DNA of 64,000 nt from NCBI RefSeq assembly GCF_014651015.1, contig NZ_BMWB01000014.1, positions 1 to 64,000 on the forward strand. The letters run 5' to 3'. The position numbers were made by a program, and so were the translations under genes. This DNA is from Streptomyces xantholiticus. Lineage in GTDB: Bacteria; Actinomycetota; Actinomycetes; Streptomycetales; Streptomycetaceae. The notes beneath the pieces were generated by a model that saw nothing but the letters and a program-made list of their open reading frames with translations, did not search any database and was not told the origin of the DNA. Below, piece by piece: positions 49,716 through 58,080 of the stretch (positions are counted from its first letter, which is position 1; every line of letters begins with the position of its first letter).

Positions 49716-51124
49716 ACGGCGCCGCCTTCGGCAAGCCGGGTGCCGTGGGCGGCCGCATACGCGTCGGGGCTGCCGTTCAGCACCGTGACGTCGGTGTGGC
49801 CGGCGCGTTCCAGGATGCTGGCGGCGGTCATGGCCCGTTCGCCGTGGCCGCAGGCGACGACGGCGCCGCCGGGTGCGTCGGCGGCGCGGGCGGCGAGGGA
49901 GCCGAGTTCGAGGTGCAGGGCGCCGGGAACGTGCCCGGAGGCGTACTCGGCTTCCTGCCGGACGTCGATGTACGGGGCTGCCGGAGCGTGGTCGGGCGTG
50001 ACGAACGCGGTGGCCGCGGTGGGGCGACCGGCCTCCTGCCAGGCGGTCGTGCCTCCCGCGAGGTGTCCGGCGAGGCGCTCGTAGCCGATCTTGTATGCCT
50101 GCCGGACGATCTCCGACAGGTCCTGGTCCTCACGGGCGACGAAGGCAAGGGGGACCTCGTCGGGCAGCAGCCAGCCGAGCCAGGTGGCGAACTGTCCGCG
50201 CAACGGGATGGAGATGGCGCCTCGGATGTGGCCTGTGGCGTAGTCGGCCGCGGGACGGACGTCGACCACGTAGCCGCCCTCGGCGAGCAGTGCGTCGACC
50301 TGGCCGGCGTCGAGGGCGGGCAGGTGCGGGGCAGCGGTCAGGACGGCGGGGCCGCGCCGGTTGACCTCGGCGAGCCGGTCGAAGTAGGCGGGATAGGTTC
50401 CCAGGCTCGCGATCAATCGGCGTACGAAGGTGTCCTCGTCGGGTGCCGCCAGCAGCGGGTTGGCCTGCTTCTCGGTGCCGATGGTGGTGATGCGCTCGGT
50501 GCCGGGCGGGGCCGAGCAGAACGAGCCCGCTCCGTGAGTGGGCCACACAGGGGTCTCGTCCGGCAGTTCGGTCAGGCGCTTGAGCGAGCGGTACTGGGCC
50601 CGGGCCAGTTCCTCCGCCCGTTCGGCACCCAGGAGGTCGGTACGGGCGGCAGAGTTCACGATCAGCGACCCGCCGGTGAACACCCCGAGCCGGCGGCTGC
50701 CGTCCATGAGCAGGAAGGACAGGTGCTCATCGGTGTGGCCGGGGGTGGCCAGGGCCCGCAGCGTCATCCCGCCCAGGTCGAACTCGTCGCCGTCCGCAAG
50801 GCCCTGGTGCTCGAAGGCGCGACGGCCGGCGGCCGAGGCCAGCACGGTCGCGCCGTAATCGTGGCCGAGCTGGACGGCGCCGGAGAGGAAGTCGGCGTGC
50901 AGGTGTGTGTCGGCCGCGTACGCGACGCGCAGGCCGCGTCGCTCGGCGGCGGCGTGCAGGGTACGCAGGTCACGGCTGGCGTCCACGGACAGGGCGCGGC
51001 CGTCGCCCAGGTCGACGAGGTAGGCGCTGTTGCCCAGCCCTTCGTCGACCAGCGGAATCAGATGGTCGTCGGCGAAGCCCACGGCAGTCCTCCAAGATCC
51101 GGTACGACGGGGGTGAAGGGTCAT
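49712..51124 (-). CDS. persulfide dioxygenase-like MBL / double rhodanese fusion
   Basis: 470 residues. Residues 15-230 are a metallo-beta-lactamase fold: DTHLHADFLSGAVQLG, ATPGHTDEHLSFLLMDG and WPTHGAGSF give the metal-binding His/Asp set of ETHE1-type dioxygenases (with Phe in place of the second usual His of THxHxDH). Residues 265-370 are a rhodanese domain without active Cys (YVVDVRPAADYATGHIRGAI). Residues 375-465 form a second one with CGHGERAM, whose Cys can accept sulfur. This is the CstB-type architecture that oxidises protein or glutathione persulfide to sulfite and thiosulfate. Divergent from its ArsR-type regulator. Confidence 0.9.
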   Translation of the reverse strand: MTLHPRRTGSWRTAVGFADDHLIPLVDEGLGNSAYLVDLGDGRALSVDASRDLRTLHAAAERRGLRVAYAADTHLHADFLSGAVQLGHDYGATVLASAAGRRAFEHQGLADGDEFDLGGMTLRALATPGHTDEHLSFLLMDGSRRLGVFTGGSLIVNSAARTDLLGAERAEELARAQYRSLKRLTELPDETPVWPTHGAGSFCSAPPGTERITTIGTEKQANPLLAAPDEDTFVRRLIASLGTYPAYFDRLAEVNRRGPAVLTAAPHLPALDAGQVDALLAEGGYVVDVRPAADYATGHIRGAISIPLRGQFATWLGWLLPDEVPLAFVAREDQDLSEIVRQAYKIGYERLAGHLAGGTTAWQEAGRPTAATAFVTPDHAPAAPYIDVRQEAEYASGHVPGALHLELGSLAARAADAPGGAVVACGHGERAMTAASILERAGHTDVTVLNGSPDAYAAAHGTRLAEGGAV

Positions 51125-51149
51125 GTCGTCACCGCACCCGCCTTGATCT

Positions 51150-51170
51150 ACAATATTCCATGGATTTATG
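51150..51170. promoter_or_regulatory. candidate ArsR-type operator
   Basis: An A/T-rich dyad, rare in this DNA, reading ATATTCCATGGATTTAT with perfect core TCCATGGA (51157-51164). It lies in the 55-base space between the divergent starts 51124 and 51180, touching the ribosome site of the regulator gene. Similar A/T-rich dyads bind BigR/SqrR/CstR-type sulfide sensors. Confidence 0.5.
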
Positions 51171-51179
51171 GAGGATGCC

Positions 51180-51854
51180 ATGGCGGAGACCACCCCGCAC
51201 CCGAAGGCGCGGCTGTACGACGCGTTCGCGGTCAGCGGCAAGGCGCTGGCCAGCGGAAAGCGCCTGGAACTGCTCGACCTGCTCGCCCAGGGGGAGCGTA
51301 CGGTCGACGCCCTGGCCAAGACGGCCGGGCTGAACCTGACGACCGCCTCTGCCCACCTGCAGACGCTCAAGCAGGCCGGGTTCGTCGCCTTCCGCCGCGA
51401 GGGCGTACGGATCCACTACCGGCTCGCGGGCGACGACGTCGCCCAGTTGTTCGCACTGCTGCGCAAGGTGGCCGAGAACCACCAGGCAGCCGTGCCTGCG
51501 GCCCGCGACGCCTACCTCGGCGAGGGCGGTGCAGCGGAAGTCACCCACGAGGAACTGCAGACGCGGATCGAGGCCGACGACGTCGTCGTGCTCGATGTGC
51601 GACCCGTGCAGGAGTACCTCGCCGGTCACATCCCCGGCGCGATCTCCATCCCGGTCGCCGAACTGGCCGACCGGGTCGACGAATTGCCCGAGGACGCCGA
51701 GATCGTCGTGTACTGCCGCGGCGAGTACTGCGTCCTCGCCCACGACGCGGTTCGGCTGCTGACCGACCGTGGTCGCCGCGCGATCCGGCTGAACGAGGGC
51801 ATGCTCGAGTGGCGCCTGTCGCAGATGCCCGTCGATGCGGCAGAGCTGACGTGA
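51180..51854 (+). CDS. ArsR-type repressor fused to a rhodanese domain
   Basis: 224 residues. Residues 10-100 form an ArsR winged helix: ASGKRLELLDLLAQGERTVD ALAKTAGLNLTTASAHLQTL KQAGFV. Residues 125-215 are a rhodanese: VVLDVRPVQEYLAGHIPGAI and VVYCRGEYCVLAHDAVRLL, in which CRGEYC is the active-site loop (the first Cys accepts sulfane sulfur). I infer persulfide sensing by the attached enzyme domain. GGAGG before the ATG at 51180 is preferred over an ATG at 51168, which overlaps it. The stop overlaps the next gene (GTGA). Confidence 0.93.
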   Translation: MAETTPHPKARLYDAFAVSGKALASGKRLELLDLLAQGERTVDALAKTAGLNLTTASAHLQTLKQAGFVAFRREGVRIHYRLAGDDVAQLFALLRKVAENHQAAVPAARDAYLGEGGAAEVTHEELQTRIEADDVVVLDVRPVQEYLAGHIPGAISIPVAELADRVDELPEDAEIVVYCRGEYCVLAHDAVRLLTDRGRRAIRLNEGMLEWRLSQMPVDAAELT

Positions 51855-52129
51855 CCGCCCCGGCCGTCGACGGAACCGGCCTTCTCTGCGTCACCCTCAT
51901 GCTGCGCCTGCGCCAGGAAATCGAGGGCTTCGAGCCGGGCACCGTCGTCCACGTCATGGCCACCGACCCCGCTGCCCCGCTCGAGCTGCCCGCCTGGTGC
52001 CACATGACCGGACACGAATACCTCGGTCCTCTCTCCGGTGACGGCCTGCCGCCGGTGTACGCCCTGCGGCTGACGGCCGACGCATGCCGCACCCGCTCCG
52101 ACGCGCCGTGGCACACAGCCGGAGAATGA
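51851..52129 (+). CDS. TusA-like sulfur-carrier protein
   Basis: A 92-residue protein starting with GTG in the stop of the regulator gene. It follows the TusA/SirA pattern: DGTGLLCVTLMLRLRQEIEG (carrier Cys at about residue 13), EPGTVVHVMATDPAAPLELP and WCHMTGHEYLG, where TusA has A-W/F-C-x-x-T-G-H. The usual CPxP motif is CVTL, so both prolines are missing, which is unusual; the second Cys (in AWCHMTG) is kept. It probably passes sulfane sulfur between the rhodaneses of this module. The small size explains why it is easily overlooked. Confidence 0.85.
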   Translation: MTAPAVDGTGLLCVTLMLRLRQEIEGFEPGTVVHVMATDPAAPLELPAWCHMTGHEYLGPLSGDGLPPVYALRLTADACRTRSDAPWHTAGE

Positions 52130-52499
52130 CGTCCCACGCCACCCCGCGTGCCGCTTCGCATACCGAGCGACTGCGGACATGGCCGCGTCCTGAACGGTGG
52201 TGTCACTCGGCCGGGCGACGGAGGCCCGCGAGCCGGGCGCGGCACCTGCGACGGCTCGCCAGGTGTCAGGCGCGGGACGGGCGCAGCCCCGCCACCGCCC
52301 ATGCCGCCCGCGTGGGCAGCCGGCTGAGCGCCTTCGCCGACTCCCTGCCGATCCAGCAGGCGACTGGCGTGCGCCGTCGTCGCACGCGCGAGGTCCGTCG
52401 ACTCCCCTTCGAGGGGGCCACGACGCCAGGAGTACGCGCTGACGCAGAAGTCCGAGATCCGGCCGACCGGAGGATGACGCCCGACGGCCGCCGCCCTCG

Positions 52500-52665
52500 A
52501 CTCAGGTCGGCGCCCCGCGGGTCGGACAGGCGCAGGTCCGCCCGCCGGAAGACCGCGCCGGCGGCGTCGGCCTTGCGCAGGTTCGCCTCACGGCCTCGGT
52601 GAACTCGGTCTCCCGTACCTCTGCCTCGACGAGCCGAGTGCCACACAGGTCGGTCAGAGCGCGGC
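52500..52665 (-). pseudogene. pentapeptide-repeat protein remnant (frameshifted)
   Basis: The minus strand reads TDLCGTRLVEAEVRETEFTE A in one frame and, after a shift, ANLRKADAAGAVFRRADLRL SDPRGADLS in the next. This is the A(D/N)LxX pentapeptide pattern with Leu or Phe every fifth residue. No start and no intact helix remain. Before (52,130) and after it I see no other gene. Confidence 0.7.
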
Positions 52666-52702
52666 GGGCCCCACGACCGGGGCGGACATCCCGGCGGTCG
52701 GG

Positions 52703-53173
52703 TCAGACCGTCTCCTCCGGGTGCAGGCGCCCCAGCAGCTCGTAGAGGCTGCGGCGGCCCTCGTCGTCGAGACGGTTGAAGGCCGCCGAGGTGGCCCGCA
52801 TATCGGCGCGGATCACACGGACGGCCTCCAGGCCCTTTTCCGTCGCGACCACGTTCTTGATCCGCCGGTCGGCCGGGTCGAGGTGCCTGGAGACCAGCCC
52901 ATGAGCCTCCAGCCGGTCGACAAGCCCGGTGATGTTGGAGGCGTCGCAGGCGAGCAGTCCTGCGAGAGCGCGCATCGGCAGTGGCTGCCGGAGCAGGATG
53001 AGCATCTTGGCCTGCGTCATGGTGAGCCCCTGCACCGCGGCCGCCGCGGCCAGGTCCCGGTAGTAGCCGGCAGCAGCGCGCGCCAGGCGCTCCAGGAGGT
53101 CGACGTGCGTGGGGTCGCTCCCCTTCGGGTCAGGGGTTTCGGGTGCCGGGTGCGGGGCGGGGGTGCGGGACAT
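52703..53173 (-). CDS. MarR family transcriptional regulator
   Basis: 156 residues with the MarR winged helix: GLTMTQAKMLILLRQPLPMR, ALAGLLACDASNITGLVDRL EAHGLVSRHLDPADRRIKNV. A Cys in the recognition-helix region (LLACDAS) is notable: reactive electrophiles may act through it (inference; many MarR proteins are thiol sensors). It is divergent from the MFS gene with two matching dyads between, so it should repress itself and the downstream detoxification genes. Confidence 0.92.
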   Translation of the reverse strand: MSRTPAPHPAPETPDPKGSDPTHVDLLERLARAAAGYYRDLAAAAAVQGLTMTQAKMLILLRQPLPMRALAGLLACDASNITGLVDRLEAHGLVSRHLDPADRRIKNVVATEKGLEAVRVIRADMRATSAAFNRLDDEGRRSLYELLGRLHPEETV

Positions 53174-53201
53174 GTTCCACAGTCTAGGTGAAGCTCAAAG
53201 T

Positions 53202-53259
53202 TTGACTTCCTCAACCATTGATGTCTACCTTCGTCCTCGTTGCTTGAGTTCATCAAGCA
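53202..53259. promoter_or_regulatory. two MarR-type operators 42 bases apart
   Basis: TTGA-N5-TCAA occurs at 53202-53214 (TTGACTTCCTCAA) and, extended to a perfect 7-5-7 dyad, at 53241-53259 (TGCTTGA-GTTCA-TCAAGCA). Centres are 42 bases, about four turns, apart, so both would face the same side of DNA. They lie between the divergent marR-type gene and MFS gene. Confidence 0.8.
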
Positions 53260-53331
53260 TCTAGCTGTTTCGAGCTGAGCCCCTTCCCCGGGCTCCGGCA
53301 CCACTCCCGCCCCGCCCCGAAGAGAGCACTC

Positions 53332-54831
53332 GTGTCCCGAACCATTGCCCCGTCGCCCGGCCGACACCGACGTGAGATCGCGGTCGTCCTCGTCCTGAGC
53401 CTCGCCGCCATGGTCGTGTCGATGATGCAGACGCTGGTGGTCCCGATCCTGGGTCTGATCGGGACCAGCCTCGGCAGCAGTGCTGCCGAGGTCAGCTGGG
53501 TCACGACCGCGACCCTGCTCTCCGCAGCCGTCTTCACTCCCCTGCTCGGCCGCTTGGGCGACCAGCACGGGAAGAAACCGACCCTCATCGGCGTGCTGGT
53601 GGTGATGATCGCCGGCTCGGTCCTGGCGGCCACCACGGACTCGCTCTTCTGGCTGATCGTCGGCCGCGTTCTCCAGGGAGCCGCCACGGCGATCTTCCCG
53701 CTCGCGCTGTCGGTACTCCGCGAGGAGGTCTCCGCCCACCGGCTGCCCGGAGCGATGTCACTGGTCAGCGGCACCCTGGCGTTCGGCAGCGGCTTCGCGC
53801 TGGTCACCACCGGCCTGCTGACCCGCGGCGAGAACGCCGACTACCACCCCGTCTTCTGGATGGCCGCCGGGCTGGCTCTGGTGACACTCGTCGCCGTCGT
53901 CCTCCTCGTACCGGCAAGCCGCGCCAAGACCGGAGGGCGCACCGACATCCTCGGCGCCCTCACCCTCGGGCTCTTCCTGGTCCTGCTGCTGCTGCCGATC
54001 TCCCAGGGCCACGAGTGGGGCTGGACCTCCGCCCGCACTCTGGGCAGCTTCACGGGAGCGGTCGTCATGGCCGGTGTCTGGGCCTTCGCCGAGAACCGCG
54101 TGCGCGAACCGCTGGTCGACATGAGGATGTTCCTCCATCGCCCGGTGCTGTTCAGCAATCTCGCGGGCCTCTTCGTCGGATTCGGGATGTTCGCCCAGTT
54201 CCTCGGCGTCTCCTATCTGGCGCAGATACCGCAGGACATCGCGGGCTACGGCTTCGGCGCATCCGTTCTCCGCGCCTCGGTCGAGTACCTGCTGCCCAGC
54301 ACGATCGCCTCCCTCGTCGCCGCCCAGTTCGGCGGCCTGCTGATCCGCAGGATCGGCCCACGCCTCACCCTCGCGCTCAGCGCGGTGATCGGCACCGCCG
54401 GCTTCGCGTGGCTGGCCACCGCTCACTCCTCGACCGCCTCCGTGATCGGCGCCGGAATGGCCGTCGGAACGGCGATCAGCCTCGGCTACGCCGCAATGCC
54501 CGCGCTGATCGTCGCGGGCGTGCCGCCCCACCAGACCGGTGTCGCCAACGGAATCAACTCCATCTCCCGCTCGGTCGGAAGCTCGATCGGCAGTGCGCTG
54601 ATCACAACGCTGCTCGCCTCCCGGACCATCGAGAACCTTCCGGCCGGAGTGCCCCCGCTGCCTGCCGAGAGCCAGTTCACCCTGAGTTTCACCATCGCCG
54701 GTGCCGCCTTCGCCTCCGTCCTCGCCATCGCACTGCTCGGCCTGAAGCGGCAGCGGCAGGCGCCCCGTGCGGAACACCGGCCCGCCGCCGAGCGGGCCCC
54801 CGCGCCGGCTGCCGCCACCGCGGCTGCCTGA
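53332..54831 (+). CDS. MFS drug-efflux-type transporter
   Basis: 499 residues of the DHA2/EmrB-like class, with about fourteen membrane helices. The signature DQHGKKPTLIGVLVVMIAGS and the antiporter motif FALVTTGLLTRGENADYHPV-type helix 5 segment fit proton-coupled drug exporters. The C-terminus is a Pro/Ala-rich tail. GTG start with a weak AGAGAGCACTC site. First gene of the MarR-controlled cluster; likely exports the toxic compound or its product. Confidence 0.93.
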   Translation: MSRTIAPSPGRHRREIAVVLVLSLAAMVVSMMQTLVVPILGLIGTSLGSSAAEVSWVTTATLLSAAVFTPLLGRLGDQHGKKPTLIGVLVVMIAGSVLAATTDSLFWLIVGRVLQGAATAIFPLALSVLREEVSAHRLPGAMSLVSGTLAFGSGFALVTTGLLTRGENADYHPVFWMAAGLALVTLVAVVLLVPASRAKTGGRTDILGALTLGLFLVLLLLPISQGHEWGWTSARTLGSFTGAVVMAGVWAFAENRVREPLVDMRMFLHRPVLFSNLAGLFVGFGMFAQFLGVSYLAQIPQDIAGYGFGASVLRASVEYLLPSTIASLVAAQFGGLLIRRIGPRLTLALSAVIGTAGFAWLATAHSSTASVIGAGMAVGTAISLGYAAMPALIVAGVPPHQTGVANGINSISRSVGSSIGSALITTLLASRTIENLPAGVPPLPAESQFTLSFTIAGAAFASVLAIALLGLKRQRQAPRAEHRPAAERAPAPAAATAAA

Positions 54832-54903
54832 CGACCCACCCGATCCGTACCACCGCGATCTGCACCACCGCACGACCGCACCACCACAGCAAGGAGCACC
54901 ACC

Positions 54904-55830
54904 ATGAAGGCCATCACCTACCGCACCTTCGGCGGCCCGGACGTCCTGGAGTACGGCGACGTCCCGAACCCGAAGCTCGCCCCGGACGCCGTACTGGTCC
55001 GCGTGAAGGCCGCCTCCGTCAACCCGGTCGACTGGAAGATCCAGGCCGGATACCTGGACGGCGTCATGGACACCGTCTTTCCCGTCATCCCCGGCTGGGA
55101 CGTGGCAGGCGTCGTCGAAGAGGCCGGTGTCTCGGTCACCGAGTTCGCCCCGGGCGACGAAGTGATCGGCTACGTCCGTGAGGACTTCGTCTCTCGCGGC
55201 ACCTTCGCCGAATACGTCGCCGCCCCGATCCGTACGCTCGCCCGCAAGCCCGCCAACCTCTCCTTCGAGGAGGCCGCAGGCATCCCGCTGGCAGGTCTCA
55301 CCGCCTACCAGGCGCTGACCCGCGCCCTGCACGTGGGCAGCGGCGACACCGTACTGGTGCACGCCGCGGCAGGTGGGGTCGGCTCCTTGGCCGTACAGAT
55401 CGCCCGAGCGCTCGGCGCCCGGGTCATCGGCACGGCAAGCGAGTACAACCACGACTACCTGCGCGGGCTCGGCGCCGAGCCGGTCGCCTACGGCGAGGGC
55501 CTCACCGACCGCGTCAAGGCACTGGCGCCGCAGGGTGTGAACGCCGTGCTCGATCTGATCGGCGGCGAAGCCCTGAAGCTCTCCCCCGAGTTGCTCGCCG
55601 AAGGCGGCCGCCTGGCCTCCGTCGCGGACGGCGCGGTCCTCGGCCTCGGGGGCCGGTACGTCTTCGTACGGCCCGACGCCGCGGACCTCGAGGCGCTCAC
55701 CGTCCTCGCGGAGCGGGGGCAGCTGCGCGTGGACGTGGCCGCGACATTCCCGCTCGCGCAGACCGCTGACGCACAGCGGCTCAACCAGGAGGGTCACACC
55801 CGCGGCAAGGTGATCGTCACGATCGGCTGA
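54904..55830 (+). CDS. zinc-free MDR/quinone-oxidoreductase-like NADP enzyme
   Basis: 308 residues of the medium-chain dehydrogenase family (QOR type). Substrate half MKAITYRTFGGPDVLEYGDV, then GWDVAGVVEEAG, the NADPH loop VLVHAAAGGVGSLAVQIAR and a Rossmann fold; the zinc-ligand cysteines of alcohol dehydrogenases are missing, as expected for reductases of quinones or enones. An AGGAGCACCACC site precedes the ATG. It is 72 bases after the MFS gene. Probably reduces electrophilic carbonyls. Confidence 0.93.
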   Translation: MKAITYRTFGGPDVLEYGDVPNPKLAPDAVLVRVKAASVNPVDWKIQAGYLDGVMDTVFPVIPGWDVAGVVEEAGVSVTEFAPGDEVIGYVREDFVSRGTFAEYVAAPIRTLARKPANLSFEEAAGIPLAGLTAYQALTRALHVGSGDTVLVHAAAGGVGSLAVQIARALGARVIGTASEYNHDYLRGLGAEPVAYGEGLTDRVKALAPQGVNAVLDLIGGEALKLSPELLAEGGRLASVADGAVLGLGGRYVFVRPDAADLEALTVLAERGQLRVDVAATFPLAQTADAQRLNQEGHTRGKVIVTIG

Positions 55831-55927
55831 GCCACCCACTGCCCGCACGCCATCACCGGCACACCCCCTGCCGGACGAGAAGACCCCCACCACCGCGCGA
55901 CGCGCGCACCTCCCGAAGGAGACAGTT

Positions 55928-56632
55928 GTGACCGCAGTTCTGTTCGTCGTCACCGGTTCCGACCACTGGACACTCGCCGACGGCACCCTGCACCCCACCG
56001 GCTACTGGGCCGAGGAACTCGCCACACCGCACCGGCTGTTGCGCGAGGCGGGGTTCGACGTCACCGTCGCCACGCCCGGCGGCATCACTCCGACCGTCGA
56101 CGCCGTCAGCCTTGCCGCCGAGTCCACCGGCGGCAAGGAGCAGGCCGACGCCATCGCCGCGTACCTGGCTTCCATCCGCGCCGACCTGGAGAACCCGGTC
56201 AAGCTCGAGGAGGTGGACCTCGACGCGTACGCCGCCGTCCTCTACCCCGGTGGCCACGGCCCCATGGAGGACCTCGCCGTCGACGCCGCCTCCGGCCGCC
56301 TCATCACCGCGGCGCTGGACTCGGGCAAGCCGCTCGCGGTGCTGTGCCACGCCCCCGCCGCCCTGCTCGCCGCCCGGCGCGAGGACGGCAGCTGGCCGTT
56401 CGCCGGCTACCGCATGACCGGCTTCACCAACGCCGAGGAGACCATGGCCGGCTTCGCCGACAAGGCCACATGGCTGCTCCAGGACCGCCTGGTGGAACTC
56501 GGCGCCGACTTCCACGCCGCTTCCCCGTTCACCGCGCACGTCGTGGCCGACCGCAACCTGCACACCGGCCAGAACCCCGCCTCCTCCGAGCAGCTCGCCA
56601 GGAACATCATCGACATCCTGAACCGCGGCTGA
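55928..56632 (+). CDS. DJ-1/Hsp31-like protein (type 1 glutamine amidotransferase fold)
   Basis: 234 residues. The nucleophile elbow AVLCHAPAALLAARREDGSW has Cys followed by His, as in Hsp31/DJ-1 proteins, and a Glu in YWAEELATPHRLL occupies the place of the supporting acidic residue. The opening TAVLFVVTGSDHWTLADGTL is typical of the Hsp31-like subclass. Relatives degrade methylglyoxal (glyoxalase III) or protect proteins. GTG start with GAAGGAG eight bases before it. Part of the MarR cluster, which suits detoxification of reactive aldehydes. Confidence 0.93.
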   Translation: MTAVLFVVTGSDHWTLADGTLHPTGYWAEELATPHRLLREAGFDVTVATPGGITPTVDAVSLAAESTGGKEQADAIAAYLASIRADLENPVKLEEVDLDAYAAVLYPGGHGPMEDLAVDAASGRLITAALDSGKPLAVLCHAPAALLAARREDGSWPFAGYRMTGFTNAEETMAGFADKATWLLQDRLVELGADFHAASPFTAHVVADRNLHTGQNPASSEQLARNIIDILNRG

Positions 56633-56712
56633 TCCCCCTGCCGACGCCGGCGCCGGGCCTGCCCCGCGGCGGCCCGGCGCCCCCGTCCACGTACCGCACC
56701 TGTGAGGGAACC

Positions 56713-58032
56713 ATGAACAACCCTGCGCCCGAGCAGCCCGCCGAACTCGTCGCCCGGCTGCGCGCCACCTTCCGCAGCGGCACCACCAAGCCCGTGGCCT
56801 GGCGTACCGGGCAGCTGCACCGGATGCGTACCCTGCTCACCGAACAGGGGGAGACATTCGCCGCGGCGCTCCACGCCGATCTGGGAAAGAGCTCCACCGA
56901 GGCCTACCGCACGGAGATCGACTTCGTCATACGCGAGATCGACCACACCCTGGAGCATCTCGACGACTGGCTGCGTCCCGAACAGGCCCCGGTCCCCGCG
57001 TTCATCGGAGAGGCAAGTGCCTGGACGCAGTACGACCCCCTGGGCGTCGTGCTGGTCATCGCCCCCTGGAACTACCCGGCGCAGCTCCTGCTGGCCCCGA
57101 TGGCCGGGGCCCTGGCCGCGGGCAACGCGGTGGTCGCCAAGCCCAGCGAACTGGCCCCGGCCACGTCCGCCGCCCTGGCCCGCCTCCTGCCGCAGTACCT
57201 CGACACCGACGCGGTCGCCGTCGTCGAAGGCGGAGTCCCGGAGACCACCGCCCTGCTCGAGCAGCGCTTCGACCACATCCTCTACACCGGCAACGGCACG
57301 GTCGGCCGCATCGTGATGGCCGCGGCAGCCCGGCACCTCACCCCCGTCACCCTCGAACTCGGCGGGAAGTCCCCGGCGTTCGTGGACCGGGGCACCGATC
57401 TGGACACCGTCGCCGCCCGCCTCGCGGCCGGGAAGTTCCTCAACGCCGGACAGACCTGTGTCGCGCCCGACTACGTCCTCACCGACCCCGAGACCGCACG
57501 CGCTCTGGAGGGAGCCCTGGCCAAGGCGGTGGAGGGCCTGTACGGACCGGACGCGTCCGCCTCCCCGGAGTACGGCCGTATCGTCAACGAACGCCACTTC
57601 GACCGGCTGACCGCCCTCCTCGATTCCGGCCGCCGCGTCACCGGCGGGCCGTACGACCGGGACTCCAAGTACATCGCGCCGACCGTCCTGGCCGAGGTGT
57701 CACCGGACGCACCCGTCATGCAGGAGGAGATCTTCGGCCCGATCCTCCCGATCGTCGAGGTGGCCGGACTCGACGAGGCCATCGACTTCATCAACGACCG
57801 CGACAAGCCGCTGGCCCTCTACGCGTTCACCGAATCGGACACCACCCGGGAGCGGCTCGCCGCCGAAACCTCCTCGGGCGGCCTCGGATTCGGCCTGCCG
57901 CTGGCCCATCTCACCATCTCCGACCTGCCGTTCGGCGGCGTCGGCGAAAGCGGCACGGGCAGCTACCACGGCCGCTACTCCATCGAGACCTTCAGCCACC
58001 GCAAAGCCGTCCTCGCCAAGCCGCTCAGCTGA
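56713..58032 (+). CDS. aldehyde dehydrogenase family protein
   Basis: 439 residues. The ALDH fold is complete: APWNYPAQLLLAPMAGALAA GNAVVAKPSE (NAD-binding), ILYTGNGTVGRIVMAAAARH, catalytic region TLELGGKSPAFVDRG (Glu) and KFLNAGQTCVAPDYVL (Cys nucleophile), EEIFGPILPI, and PFGGVGESGTGSYHG near the end. It resembles class 3 / AlkH-type enzymes with a short N-terminus. Likely oxidises aldehydes to acids with NAD(P). Positioned 80 bases after the DJ-1-like gene on the same strand. Confidence 0.95.
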   Translation: MNNPAPEQPAELVARLRATFRSGTTKPVAWRTGQLHRMRTLLTEQGETFAAALHADLGKSSTEAYRTEIDFVIREIDHTLEHLDDWLRPEQAPVPAFIGEASAWTQYDPLGVVLVIAPWNYPAQLLLAPMAGALAAGNAVVAKPSELAPATSAALARLLPQYLDTDAVAVVEGGVPETTALLEQRFDHILYTGNGTVGRIVMAAAARHLTPVTLELGGKSPAFVDRGTDLDTVAARLAAGKFLNAGQTCVAPDYVLTDPETARALEGALAKAVEGLYGPDASASPEYGRIVNERHFDRLTALLDSGRRVTGGPYDRDSKYIAPTVLAEVSPDAPVMQEEIFGPILPIVEVAGLDEAIDFINDRDKPLALYAFTESDTTRERLAAETSSGGLGFGLPLAHLTISDLPFGGVGESGTGSYHGRYSIETFSHRKAVLAKPLS

Positions 58033-58080
58033 TCCCCCTCCAGCCACGCAGTGAACACGACAGAAAGAGACGTCCCCACC

